Assembly: GCA_016700055.1 (NCBI GenBank)
Contig: CP064997.1
Location: 868,001 to 932,000, forward strand
Source of the DNA: Actinomycetota bacterium
Lineage (GTDB): Bacteria > Actinomycetota > Acidimicrobiia > Acidimicrobiales > Ilumatobacteraceae
Direction of reading: 5' to 3'
Length of the DNA: 64,000 nucleotides
Shown: one piece after another, positions 43,043 through 49,592 of the stretch
How the letters are laid out: each line of letters begins with the position of its first letter
How positions within the stretch are numbered: position 1 is the first letter of the stretch
Translations under genes and position numbers: made by a program
The notes under the pieces: model-generated
The model's input: only the letters and a program-made list of their open reading frames with translations
Told to the model about the DNA's origin: nothing
Database searches by the model: none

Positions 43043-43849
43043 ATGTCGAACACGCCAGGCACCGAGCACCTCCTCGTCGAACAGGTGGGTCACACCCTGG
43101 TCGTCACCATGAATCGGCCGGAGGCGAAGAACGCGCTGAGCTCGCCGATGCTCGTCGGCATGGCCGACGCCTGGGTGCGGCTGAACGAGGACGACGACCT
43201 GCGCTGCGCGGTGCTCACCGGTGCAGGGGGCTCTTTCTGCACCGGCATGGATCTGAAGGCCCGTGCCGCCGGCGACGCACCGAACCCCTACCAGGAGCGC
43301 TGGGCGCAGGAGCCCGACCTGCACTGGAAGGCGTTGCTGCGTCACTACCGGCTGCGCAAGCCGCTGATCGCGGCCGTCGAGGGGTATGCGGTCGCCGGGG
43401 GCACCGAGATCTTGCAGGCGACGCACATCCGCGTGGCGGGTGAGAGCGCGACGTTCGGCGTGTTCGAGGCGCGGCGCGGCCTGTTCCCCGTCGGTGGCAG
43501 CACCGTGCGGCTGCAGCGCCAGATCGGCTACACGAACGCGCTGGAGATGCTGCTGACCGCCCGTGGTTACAACGCGACCGAGGCGAAGGAGATCGGTCTC
43601 GTCGGCCACGTCGTGCCCGACGGGCAGGCGCTCGCGAAGGCGATGGAGCTGGCCGACCTGATCGGCGCGAACGGGCCGCTCGCCGTCGAGGCGATCCTGC
43701 GCTCGGTGCAGGAGACGGCGTCGCTTCCCGAGACCGAGGCGCTCGCGCTCGAGCTCGAGATCGGCTGGCCGATCTTCGCCACCGAAGATGCGCAAGAGGG
43801 ACCACGGGCCTTCGCCGAGAAGCGGCCCCCCGTGTGGCGGCGTCGGTAG
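43043..43849 (+). CDS. echA19: EchA19-like enoyl-CoA hydratase
   Basis: A 268-residue crotonase (EchA19 of M. tuberculosis is 263). Oxyanion-hole elements GGSFCTGMDLKARA near residue 64 and EGYAVAGGTEILQATHIRVA near residue 113; the catalytic glutamate lies in FEARRGLFPVGG (family form PExxxGxxP). It hydrates the steroid side-chain enoyl-CoA. Divergent from the FadD19-like gene as in mycobacteria. ATG 43043 is chosen; the frame continues open far upstream across the promoter but has no matching sequence. An LLM oxidoreductase follows after 5 bp. Confidence 0.83.
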   Translation: MSNTPGTEHLLVEQVGHTLVVTMNRPEAKNALSSPMLVGMADAWVRLNEDDDLRCAVLTGAGGSFCTGMDLKARAAGDAPNPYQERWAQEPDLHWKALLRHYRLRKPLIAAVEGYAVAGGTEILQATHIRVAGESATFGVFEARRGLFPVGGSTVRLQRQIGYTNALEMLLTARGYNATEAKEIGLVGHVVPDGQALAKAMELADLIGANGPLAVEAILRSVQETASLPETEALALELEIGWPIFATEDAQEGPRAFAEKRPPVWRRR

Positions 43850-43854
43850 GCGCC

Positions 43855-44649
43855 GTGCGTCACGCGCTGTTCCTCGCCCCCTTCGACCAGCTCGCCGATC
43901 CCCACGCGCTCGTCGACGTCGCGGCCGCGGCCGAGGAGGCCGGCTGGGACGGCGTGTTCTTGTGGGACCACGTGCTCCGACCGCCCGACGAGAGCCAGGA
44001 CATCGCGGACGCGTGGATCGCCCTCGCCGCGATGGCCTGCGCCACGACGCGGATCCGGCTGGGCACGATGGTGACGCCGCTCGTGCGGCGCCGGGTGCAG
44101 GTGCTCGCCCGCCAGACGGTGACGCTCGACCACCTGAGCAAGGGGCGGCTGGTGCTCGGCATCGGTCTCGGGGTGGACGGCGGGCGGGAGCTGTCCGCGT
44201 TCGGCGAAGAGACCGACCCCCGCCGCCGCGGGGAGCACACCGACGAAGCCGTCGTCGCGCTGCACGGGCTGTGGAGCGGCGAGCGCACGACGGTGCACGG
44301 TCGCGACGTGTGGGTCGACGGGGTCACGTTCCTGCCACGACCGGTGCAGCGCCCGCGCATCCCCACGTGGTTCGCTGCTCGTGGCGACGCCCTGCGCCCG
44401 GCCCGCCGGGCCGGGCGCCACGGCGACGGCCTCTTCCCGATCGAGGTGGACCGCAGCCGGCTCGCGAGGATGCTCGACGCCGTCGCCGCCGAGCGCGGCT
44501 CGCTGGAGGGCTTCGACGTGGCCGTGCGATTGAGCGACGGGCCGAGCGCGTTCGTCGACCTGCGGGTGACGTGGGTGCTGCACGACTTCCCGCCCGACGT
44601 CGAGCTGGCGGCGGTCCACAGTCACATCACCCGCGCCGAACGCAGCTGA
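43855..44649 (+). CDS. Luciferase-like (LLM) F420-type oxidoreductase
   Basis: A 264-residue LLM protein: opening RHALFLAPFDQLADPHALVDVAAAAEEAGWDGVFLWDH, then LGTMVTPLVRRRVQVLARQTVTLDHLSKGRLVLGIGLG, and FLPRPVQRPRIPTWFAARG. It is short for the family (300-350), lacking the C-terminal helices. GTG 43855 starts 5 bp after echA19. M. tuberculosis also has an LLM gene (Rv3520c) beside its ltp3/ltp4 genes, so a redox step on a side-chain intermediate is plausible. Confidence 0.8.
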   Translation: MRHALFLAPFDQLADPHALVDVAAAAEEAGWDGVFLWDHVLRPPDESQDIADAWIALAAMACATTRIRLGTMVTPLVRRRVQVLARQTVTLDHLSKGRLVLGIGLGVDGGRELSAFGEETDPRRRGEHTDEAVVALHGLWSGERTTVHGRDVWVDGVTFLPRPVQRPRIPTWFAARGDALRPARRAGRHGDGLFPIEVDRSRLARMLDAVAAERGSLEGFDVAVRLSDGPSAFVDLRVTWVLHDFPPDVELAAVHSHITRAERS

Positions 44650-44660
44650 GCCGCCGGGGT

Positions 44661-45818
44661 TCAGGGCTTGGTGGAGGAGACGACCCACATCGCGAAGAAC
44701 TGCGAGCCGCCTCCGTAAGCGTGCCCGAGAGCGCGGCGGGCACCGTCGATCTGGTGCTCTCCCGCCTTGCCCATCACCTGCATCGCCGCCTCGCCGAAGC
44801 GCAGCGTGCCCGAGGCACCGATCGGGTTCGTCGAGAGCACGCCGCCCGAGGGGTTGACCGGCAAGCGGCCGGTCATCTCGGTGACGCCGTCCTCCACCCA
44901 ACGCCAACCGTCGCCGCGGGGCGCGAAGCCGAGGTTCTCCAACCACATCGGCTCGAACCACGAGAACGGCACGTACATCTCGACGACGTCGATCTCGGCC
45001 GCGGGATCGGTGATTCCGGCCTTGCGCCAGAGATCCTCCGCGGCCAGCTCGCCCGCCCGGGGGCTCACCTGCTCGCGGCCGGCGAACATCGTCGGCTCGC
45101 TGCGCATCGCCGTGGCGTGGACCCAGGCCAGCGGCCCGCCGTGGGCGTCGGCGCGCGACTCGTTCATCAGCACCAGCGCCATCGCGCCGTCGCTCGACGG
45201 GCAGGTCTCGACGAAGCGCACCGGGTCCCACAGCATCGGGCTCTCCAACGCCTTCTCCAGCGTCCAGTCCGGCTCGTGCAGGTGCGCGTAGGGGTTCTTG
45301 CACGCGTTCGTCCGGTCCTTCACCGCGACCATCGCCCCGATGTGGGCGGGTGCGCCGCTGCGGCGGATGTACGTGCGGATGATCGGCGAGAAGTAGCCGC
45401 CGGCACCGGCGTGCACAGGCATCCCGAACGGGATCGGCACGCTCAGCGCCCACATCGCGTTCCCGTCGCTCTGCTTCTCGAAGCCGATGGCGAGCACGGT
45501 GCCGTGCACGCCCGCCATCACGTGCTGGGCGGCGACGATCGCCGTCGACCCGCCGACGGAGCCGGCGGTGTGCACCCGGAACACCGGCTTGCCCTGCGCG
45601 CCGAGCGCATCGGCCAACCACAGCTCGGGCATCACGATGCCCTCCAGCATGTCGGGCGCCTTGCCGATGACGATCGCGTCGACGTCGGCCATCGTGATGC
45701 CCGCGTCGGCGAGCGAGCGATCGACCGCCTCACGCACCAGCCCGGCGATCGACACGTCGGCGCGGCACGACGTGTGGTTCGTCTGGCCGACCCCGACGAC
45801 TGCGCAGCGCTCAGCCAC
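44661..45818 (-). CDS. ltp3: Ltp3-like thiolase-fold protein lacking the thiolase cysteine
   Basis: A 385-residue SCP2-type thiolase-fold protein (M. tuberculosis Ltp3 is 394). The loop that carries the nucleophile in thiolases reads RVHTAGSVGGSTA, with no cysteine. The other regions are VEMYVPFSWFEPMWLENLGF and NPSGGVLSTNPIGASG, the latter replacing the GHPxGASG loop. Loss of the cysteine is also reported for steroid aldol-lyase Ltp2, which uses tyrosines for retro-aldol cleavage. GTG 45818 overlaps the ltp4-like stop by 8 bp. It is last in a four-gene operon with ltp4 and two OB-fold genes. Confidence 0.75.
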   Translation of the reverse strand: MAERCAVVGVGQTNHTSCRADVSIAGLVREAVDRSLADAGITMADVDAIVIGKAPDMLEGIVMPELWLADALGAQGKPVFRVHTAGSVGGSTAIVAAQHVMAGVHGTVLAIGFEKQSDGNAMWALSVPIPFGMPVHAGAGGYFSPIIRTYIRRSGAPAHIGAMVAVKDRTNACKNPYAHLHEPDWTLEKALESPMLWDPVRFVETCPSSDGAMALVLMNESRADAHGGPLAWVHATAMRSEPTMFAGREQVSPRAGELAAEDLWRKAGITDPAAEIDVVEMYVPFSWFEPMWLENLGFAPRGDGWRWVEDGVTEMTGRLPVNPSGGVLSTNPIGASGTLRFGEAAMQVMGKAGEHQIDGARRALGHAYGGGSQFFAMWVVSSTKP

Positions 45819-46875
45819 GGCGGTCCCCTTCCATCACGCAGACGAGGTTCTGCTGCAGGCACGGCCCGCTGGTGCAGTGGGCGAGCACCCGATCGGCGCT
45901 GCCGTCGAGCACCCGGTCGGCCGCCTCCGCGAAGCGGGCCAGCCCGGCCGCCATCTGCGGGTTGGCGAGCAACGCTCCCCCGCTCGGGTTCACGCGGGTG
46001 CGCTCGGTGTCGATGCCCATCGCCTCGACGAGCAGCAGCTCTTGATGCGTGTAGGGAGCGTGCAGTTCGGCGATGTCGATCTTGTCGTCACCGACACGGG
46101 CGTGCTGGGCCGCCAAACGAGCCGACGGCGACGCGGTGAGCGACCGGGCGCCGAGACGCTGGGCGTCGATGCGGTGGTCGAAGCCGCGAATCCACGCCGG
46201 GCGCTCGCACAGCGAGCGGGCCACGTCGCCGGCCGCGATGATCACCGCGTTCGCGCCGTCGGCGACCACGGCGCAGTCGTGCTCACGCAGCGGCGCCGTG
46301 ACGTAGGGCCGCGCGAGCAGCTCTTCGACGGTCGCCTCGCCGGCCGCCAGCGCCACCGGGTTCGACGCGCCGTCACGCCTGCTGCGCACCGCCACCGCGG
46401 CCATCTGCGCCTCGGTGACCACGCCCGTATCCAGGCACGCCCTCGCCTGGAGAGCCGACACCGCATGGAGCCCGGGCCACAACGGCGCCACCGTGTAGGG
46501 ATCCATCTGCAGCGACAGGATGCGGTCGATCGGCCCGGCCGTGGTCTTGCCGTTCGAGAACACGAGCGCGGTGTCGCACTCGCCGGTCTGCAGCTTCACC
46601 CAGGCCTCGTACAGCGCGAACGCACCGTCGGCTTCGACGTGGCTCTCGACGATCGGCGGCCACGCGCCGATGGCGTCGACGGCGGACACGAAGCTGAACG
46701 GCTGCCCGCTCATGTAGTCGCAGCTGCCGTGGCACCAAAAGCCGATGTCGGTGCGCTCGATGCCCGCTCGTTCGATGACCTCGCCGATCACCGGGAACAG
46801 CAGCTCGACCGAGGTCAGCTCGGTGTGGACCTGGCTCGGGCGCTGAGCGGTGGCGACTATCGCGACGTCACGCAT
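45811..46875 (-). CDS. ltp4: Ltp4-like thiolase-fold protein lacking the thiolase cysteine
   Basis: A 354-residue thiolase-fold protein, the same length as M. tuberculosis Ltp4 (Rv3522). The nucleophile loop reads VESHVEADGAFAL, without cysteine; the later loops are AELHAPYTHQELLLVEAMG and NPSGGALLANPQMAAG, and AHCTSGPCLQQN ends the fold. With Ltp3-like it probably forms a heteromer that binds the OB-fold proteins. ATG 46875 overlaps the OB-fold gene stop by one base (TGATG); a longer open frame upstream is rejected because it overlaps that gene entirely. Confidence 0.75.
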   Translation of the reverse strand: MRDVAIVATAQRPSQVHTELTSVELLFPVIGEVIERAGIERTDIGFWCHGSCDYMSGQPFSFVSAVDAIGAWPPIVESHVEADGAFALYEAWVKLQTGECDTALVFSNGKTTAGPIDRILSLQMDPYTVAPLWPGLHAVSALQARACLDTGVVTEAQMAAVAVRSRRDGASNPVALAAGEATVEELLARPYVTAPLREHDCAVVADGANAVIIAAGDVARSLCERPAWIRGFDHRIDAQRLGARSLTASPSARLAAQHARVGDDKIDIAELHAPYTHQELLLVEAMGIDTERTRVNPSGGALLANPQMAAGLARFAEAADRVLDGSADRVLAHCTSGPCLQQNLVCVMEGDRRG

Positions 46876-47378
46876 CACGAAGTCGCGGCGATCGTGGTCA
46901 CGTCCGGCTCGTCGCACGGGCGGAAGTGGGCGATGCTCTCGAGTGTCGGGCCCCATTCGTCGCGGGGCTTCCACACCGCCTCGACCCGCATCCCGATGTG
47001 CACGTCGGAGGCCTCGCACTCCTGGATCAGGTGCTGCACGGAGATGTCGGCACCGTCGAGCAGGATCTGCGCCGCGACGTAGGGGATCTTCACCTTCTGG
47101 CCGAGGAACGGCACGTTGACGATGCAGAAGGTGGTGATCGTGCCCCGCGGGCCGACCTCGATCGGCTCGCCGAGGGGTACCGCACAACGCGGGCACACGC
47201 CGTTGCGCGGCGGGCAGTACACGAGCTCGCACTTCGGGCAGCGCTTGCCGACGAGTCTGCCCTCGAGCAGCCCCTGCAGGTGGCCCGTGGCAGCCGGCCC
47301 CGCCGACCACTCGTACACGATCGTCACCGGTTGGCGCAGCCTCACCACGCCGTCCGCTTCGGCGGTCGCCTCGCTCAC
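46875..47378 (-). CDS. OB-fold (DUF35/ChsH2-type) protein with zinc ribbon
   Basis: A 167-residue acyl-CoA-associated OB-fold protein. The N-terminal helix leads to a zinc ribbon C-x2-C ... C-x2-C (KRCPKCELVYCPPR ... CPRCAVP, about residues 48-66), then the beta barrel (GTITTFCIVNVPFLGQ, YVAAQILLDGADISVQH). Such proteins partner Ltp-type thiolase-fold enzymes, as ChsH2 does with Ltp2, and shape their CoA pocket. GTG 47378 shares GTGA with the stop of the second OB-fold gene. In M. tuberculosis one longer protein, Rv3521 (about 300 residues), occupies this place. Confidence 0.8.
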   Translation of the reverse strand: MSEATAEADGVVRLRQPVTIVYEWSAGPAATGHLQGLLEGRLVGKRCPKCELVYCPPRNGVCPRCAVPLGEPIEVGPRGTITTFCIVNVPFLGQKVKIPYVAAQILLDGADISVQHLIQECEASDVHIGMRVEAVWKPRDEWGPTLESIAHFRPCDEPDVTTIAATS

Positions 47379-47869
47379 GCCATCCCCCCGTCGTCGGTCG
47401 AGCCGATCAGCTCGAAGCACGCGATGTCGGTGATCGCTCCCTCGCGCTCGGGAGCCCAGCGCACCCGGACGCGCGCGCCGGTGGTGATCTCCTCGATCGA
47501 GCCGGCGTCGACGGCGTGGAGCATCTCCACGTCGGCTCCGTCGAGGCGCACGAGCGCCCACGCGAACGGCCTGTCGAGGGGCTGGCCCTCGGCTGGTTCG
47601 CCTTGCCACGCCCATGCGGTGACCGTGCCCTCTTCGGCGACGGTCACCCATTCGGTGCAGGGCTCGCCAGTGAGCGGATCGAACTCGGCGGGCGGTACGT
47701 AGACCCGGCCGTCGCTGCCGCGCGTTCCCTCGATCCGACCCTCGCGCAACGCGACGAAGAAGCGCGACAACGTCGTGCCGACCGTGCGCTTGAACGGATA
47801 GGTCAGCTCGAGCGGCGCCGTGAAGCAACCGTCGGCCGTGATCGTGTAATCGCTCGTCCCCCCGGGCAC
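47375..47869 (-). CDS. OB-fold (DUF35-like) protein without zinc cysteines
   Basis: A 164-residue OB-fold protein. It follows the DUF35 layout (helix-bearing N-terminus TYPFKRTVGTTLSRFFVALREG, then RVYVPPAEFDPLTGEP where the zinc ribbon should be, then the barrel GTVTAWAWQGEP ... FAWALVRLDGADVEMLH), but the ribbon cysteines are missing. It leads the ltp operon; GTG 47869 has TAAGAA 6 nt upstream. Together with the zinc-bearing OB protein it seems to represent a split version of a double-OB protein. Confidence 0.75.
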   Translation of the reverse strand: MPGGTSDYTITADGCFTAPLELTYPFKRTVGTTLSRFFVALREGRIEGTRGSDGRVYVPPAEFDPLTGEPCTEWVTVAEEGTVTAWAWQGEPAEGQPLDRPFAWALVRLDGADVEMLHAVDAGSIEEITTGARVRVRWAPEREGAITDIACFELIGSTDDGGMA

Positions 47870-47875
47870 GACACG

Positions 47876-47881
47876 TTCTTA
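47876..47881 (-). promoter_or_regulatory. -10 element TAAGAA, leaderless promoter of the ltp operon
   Basis: TAAGAA ends 6 nt before GTG 47869. Operator C lies 21 bp upstream of it. Confidence 0.4.
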
Positions 47882-47901
47882 GCACGGCATCCGGCCAGCC
47901 T

Positions 47902-47920
47902 TTCTGATGCTGTGTCAGAT
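47902..47920. promoter_or_regulatory. Operator palindrome C between ltp and importer operons
   Basis: TTCTGATG-CTG-TGTCAGAT is the same 8-3-8 dyad as operators A and B, with symmetric C-to-T changes at the fifth-from-centre positions of both arms. The changes keep the dyad symmetrical, which argues for functional selection. It sits in the 124-bp divergent gap and could control both directions. Confidence 0.7.
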
Positions 47921-47993
47921 GCCCCGGCGCGATGTGACTAGATTCGAGGAAGCGGCATTCGACCGCGATCCGAACGCAACCTTGGGGGGAACT

Positions 47994-49499
47994 TTGCGTC
48001 ACTCACGACTCGCGCTGGTCGTTTCCAGCCTGCTCCTCGTCGCCGCCTGCGGCAACCGGGGCGACGACACCGCCGACACGTCGGCTCCGACGACCGCCGC
48101 GCCCGACACCGCCGCGCCGGACACCGACGCGCCCGACACCGCCGCGCCGGATACGGGCGCTCCCGACACCGAGGCTCCGACCACCGAAGCCCCGACCACC
48201 GAGCCGCCGCCCGACGCCGTGATGTTCGGGACGATGGAGAGCCCCTGTGGCCCCGCCGGTGAAGCAGGCGTGCCCACCGTCGCCGAGGGACAGAACGGCG
48301 GTGACCCGCTGAAGCTCGGCACCGCCAACAGCCACGGCTACGAGGCCTCGCCGGGATTGACGATCGAGATGCTCGACGCCGCGCAGGCCTTCGCCTCGTG
48401 GTGCAACGAGCAGGGCGGCATCCGCGGCCTGCCGATCGAGATCGTCGACCTCGACGACAAGCTGTTCAACGCTCCGCCGGCGATGGAGCAGGCGTGCTCC
48501 GAGGTGTTCGCGATGGTCGGCGGCGGCTTCGTGTTCGACGACCAGATGTTCCCCCGCTTCCACGAGTGCGGGATGATCTCGTTCGCCGGTTACACCGTCA
48601 CGCCGACGGCGGCGATGGCCAACGGCAAGATCCAGCCGATCCCCAACCCGGCGTTGGAGAAGCCGGCGAGCTGGTTGATCTGGGCCGCCGAGGCGCACGC
48701 CGAGGACATCCAGCGCACCGCGATCATCTACGGCGACTTCCTCACCACCAAGGTCGTCGCCGAACAGCTCGAGGCCACGATGGACGCAGTCGGCGGTTAC
48801 ACGATCGTCGACCGCATCCCCTACAACCCCGGTGGCGAGGCCAACTGGGCGCCCTTCGCGCAGCGGCTGAAGGACGGCAACGTCACCGCGGTGACGATGG
48901 TCGGCTCCGACTCCAACCTCATCCTGCTCGCGAAGGCGATGCGCGAGATCGGCTACGTGCCCAACCTCGTGCTGCAGGAAGCGAACTTCTACACCTCGGC
49001 AATGGTCGCCGAGGGCGACGCCGATGCCACCGAGGGGTTCTTGGTGCGCACCGCCTACGCCCCGTTCGAGGAGCCGGAGAACTTCCCGGGCATGCAGAGC
49101 TACCTCGACATGATGGACACGTACAAGCCCGACGGGAAGAAGGCCGGGCTCGGCCTGCAGGCCACCTCGGCGCTGCTGATGTTCGTTACCGCTGCGAACA
49201 CCTGCCTCGACTCGAACGACAACGTGCTCGAGCGTGAGTGCGTGCTCGCCGCCGGAATGGCGATCGACTCGTGGACCGGCGGCGGCCTGCACACCGAGAC
49301 CAACCCCGGATCGAACCTGCCGCCCGAGTGCGGGATCATCATGGAGGTCCGCGACGGGAAGTGGCAGCGGCTGTTCCCCGAGCTCGGCAGCGAGGACGAC
49401 AACGGCGAGGGCTGGCACTGCGACGACCCCGGCTACGCCGAGATCACCGGTGACTTCGGCGATTTCACCGCCGGCATCGACCCCAACCGGGCGAACTAA
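47994..49499 (+). CDS. ABC importer solute-binding lipoprotein (Peripla_BP_6 type)
   Basis: A 501-residue binding protein for an ABC importer of the branched-chain amino acid (HAAT) kind. The lipoprotein signal is MRHSRLALVVSSLLLVAAC with lipobox cysteine C19, then a repetitive acidic linker (26-75) and two-lobed binding domain. Start TTG 47994 is chosen because GGGGGG precedes it and the signal peptide begins there; an in-frame ATG-less extension upstream crosses the operator. The transporter genes follow after a 93-bp gap with a hairpin. The paralogue is at 24605. Context suggests the cargo is a steroid or its acid, not an amino acid. Confidence 0.85.
   Translation: MRHSRLALVVSSLLLVAACGNRGDDTADTSAPTTAAPDTAAPDTDAPDTAAPDTGAPDTEAPTTEAPTTEPPPDAVMFGTMESPCGPAGEAGVPTVAEGQNGGDPLKLGTANSHGYEASPGLTIEMLDAAQAFASWCNEQGGIRGLPIEIVDLDDKLFNAPPAMEQACSEVFAMVGGGFVFDDQMFPRFHECGMISFAGYTVTPTAAMANGKIQPIPNPALEKPASWLIWAAEAHAEDIQRTAIIYGDFLTTKVVAEQLEATMDAVGGYTIVDRIPYNPGGEANWAPFAQRLKDGNVTAVTMVGSDSNLILLAKAMREIGYVPNLVLQEANFYTSAMVAEGDADATEGFLVRTAYAPFEEPENFPGMQSYLDMMDTYKPDGKKAGLGLQATSALLMFVTAANTCLDSNDNVLERECVLAAGMAIDSWTGGGLHTETNPGSNLPPECGIIMEVRDGKWQRLFPELGSEDDNGEGWHCDDPGYAEITGDFGDFTAGIDPNRAN
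48069..48218 (+). repeat. APDTx linker repeats in the importer lipoprotein
   Basis: About eight imperfect five-residue repeats (APDTA, APDTD, APDTG, APDTE, APTTE) encoded by 15-bp units. They make a flexible acidic tether between lipid anchor and binding domain and are prone to slippage. Confidence 0.75.
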
Positions 49500-49539
49500 C
49501 CGTAGATGCCCGAGGAGAACCTCTACGCCTTGTCGGCGC

Positions 49540-49559
49540 GGCGGGTCGCCAGACCCGCC
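49540..49559 (+). terminator. Attenuator hairpin between lipoprotein and permease genes
   Basis: A perfect 8-bp stem (GGCGGGTC/GACCCGCC) with 4-nt loop lies in the 93-bp gap. No U-tract. Such hairpins after solute-binding-protein genes stabilise the 5' message and lower downstream expression; a weaker dyad CGTAGA/TCTACG (49501-49527) precedes it. Confidence 0.5.
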
Positions 49560-49592
49560 CGCCGGCGAGGCGTGCTCCCGATAGGACTCTGA

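Noticed and set aside
47907..47993. Longer N-terminus of the importer lipoprotein reading through operator C
   Set aside because: It would put about 29 charged residues before the signal peptide; TTG 47994 with a G-rich ribosome site gives a normal lipoprotein signal.
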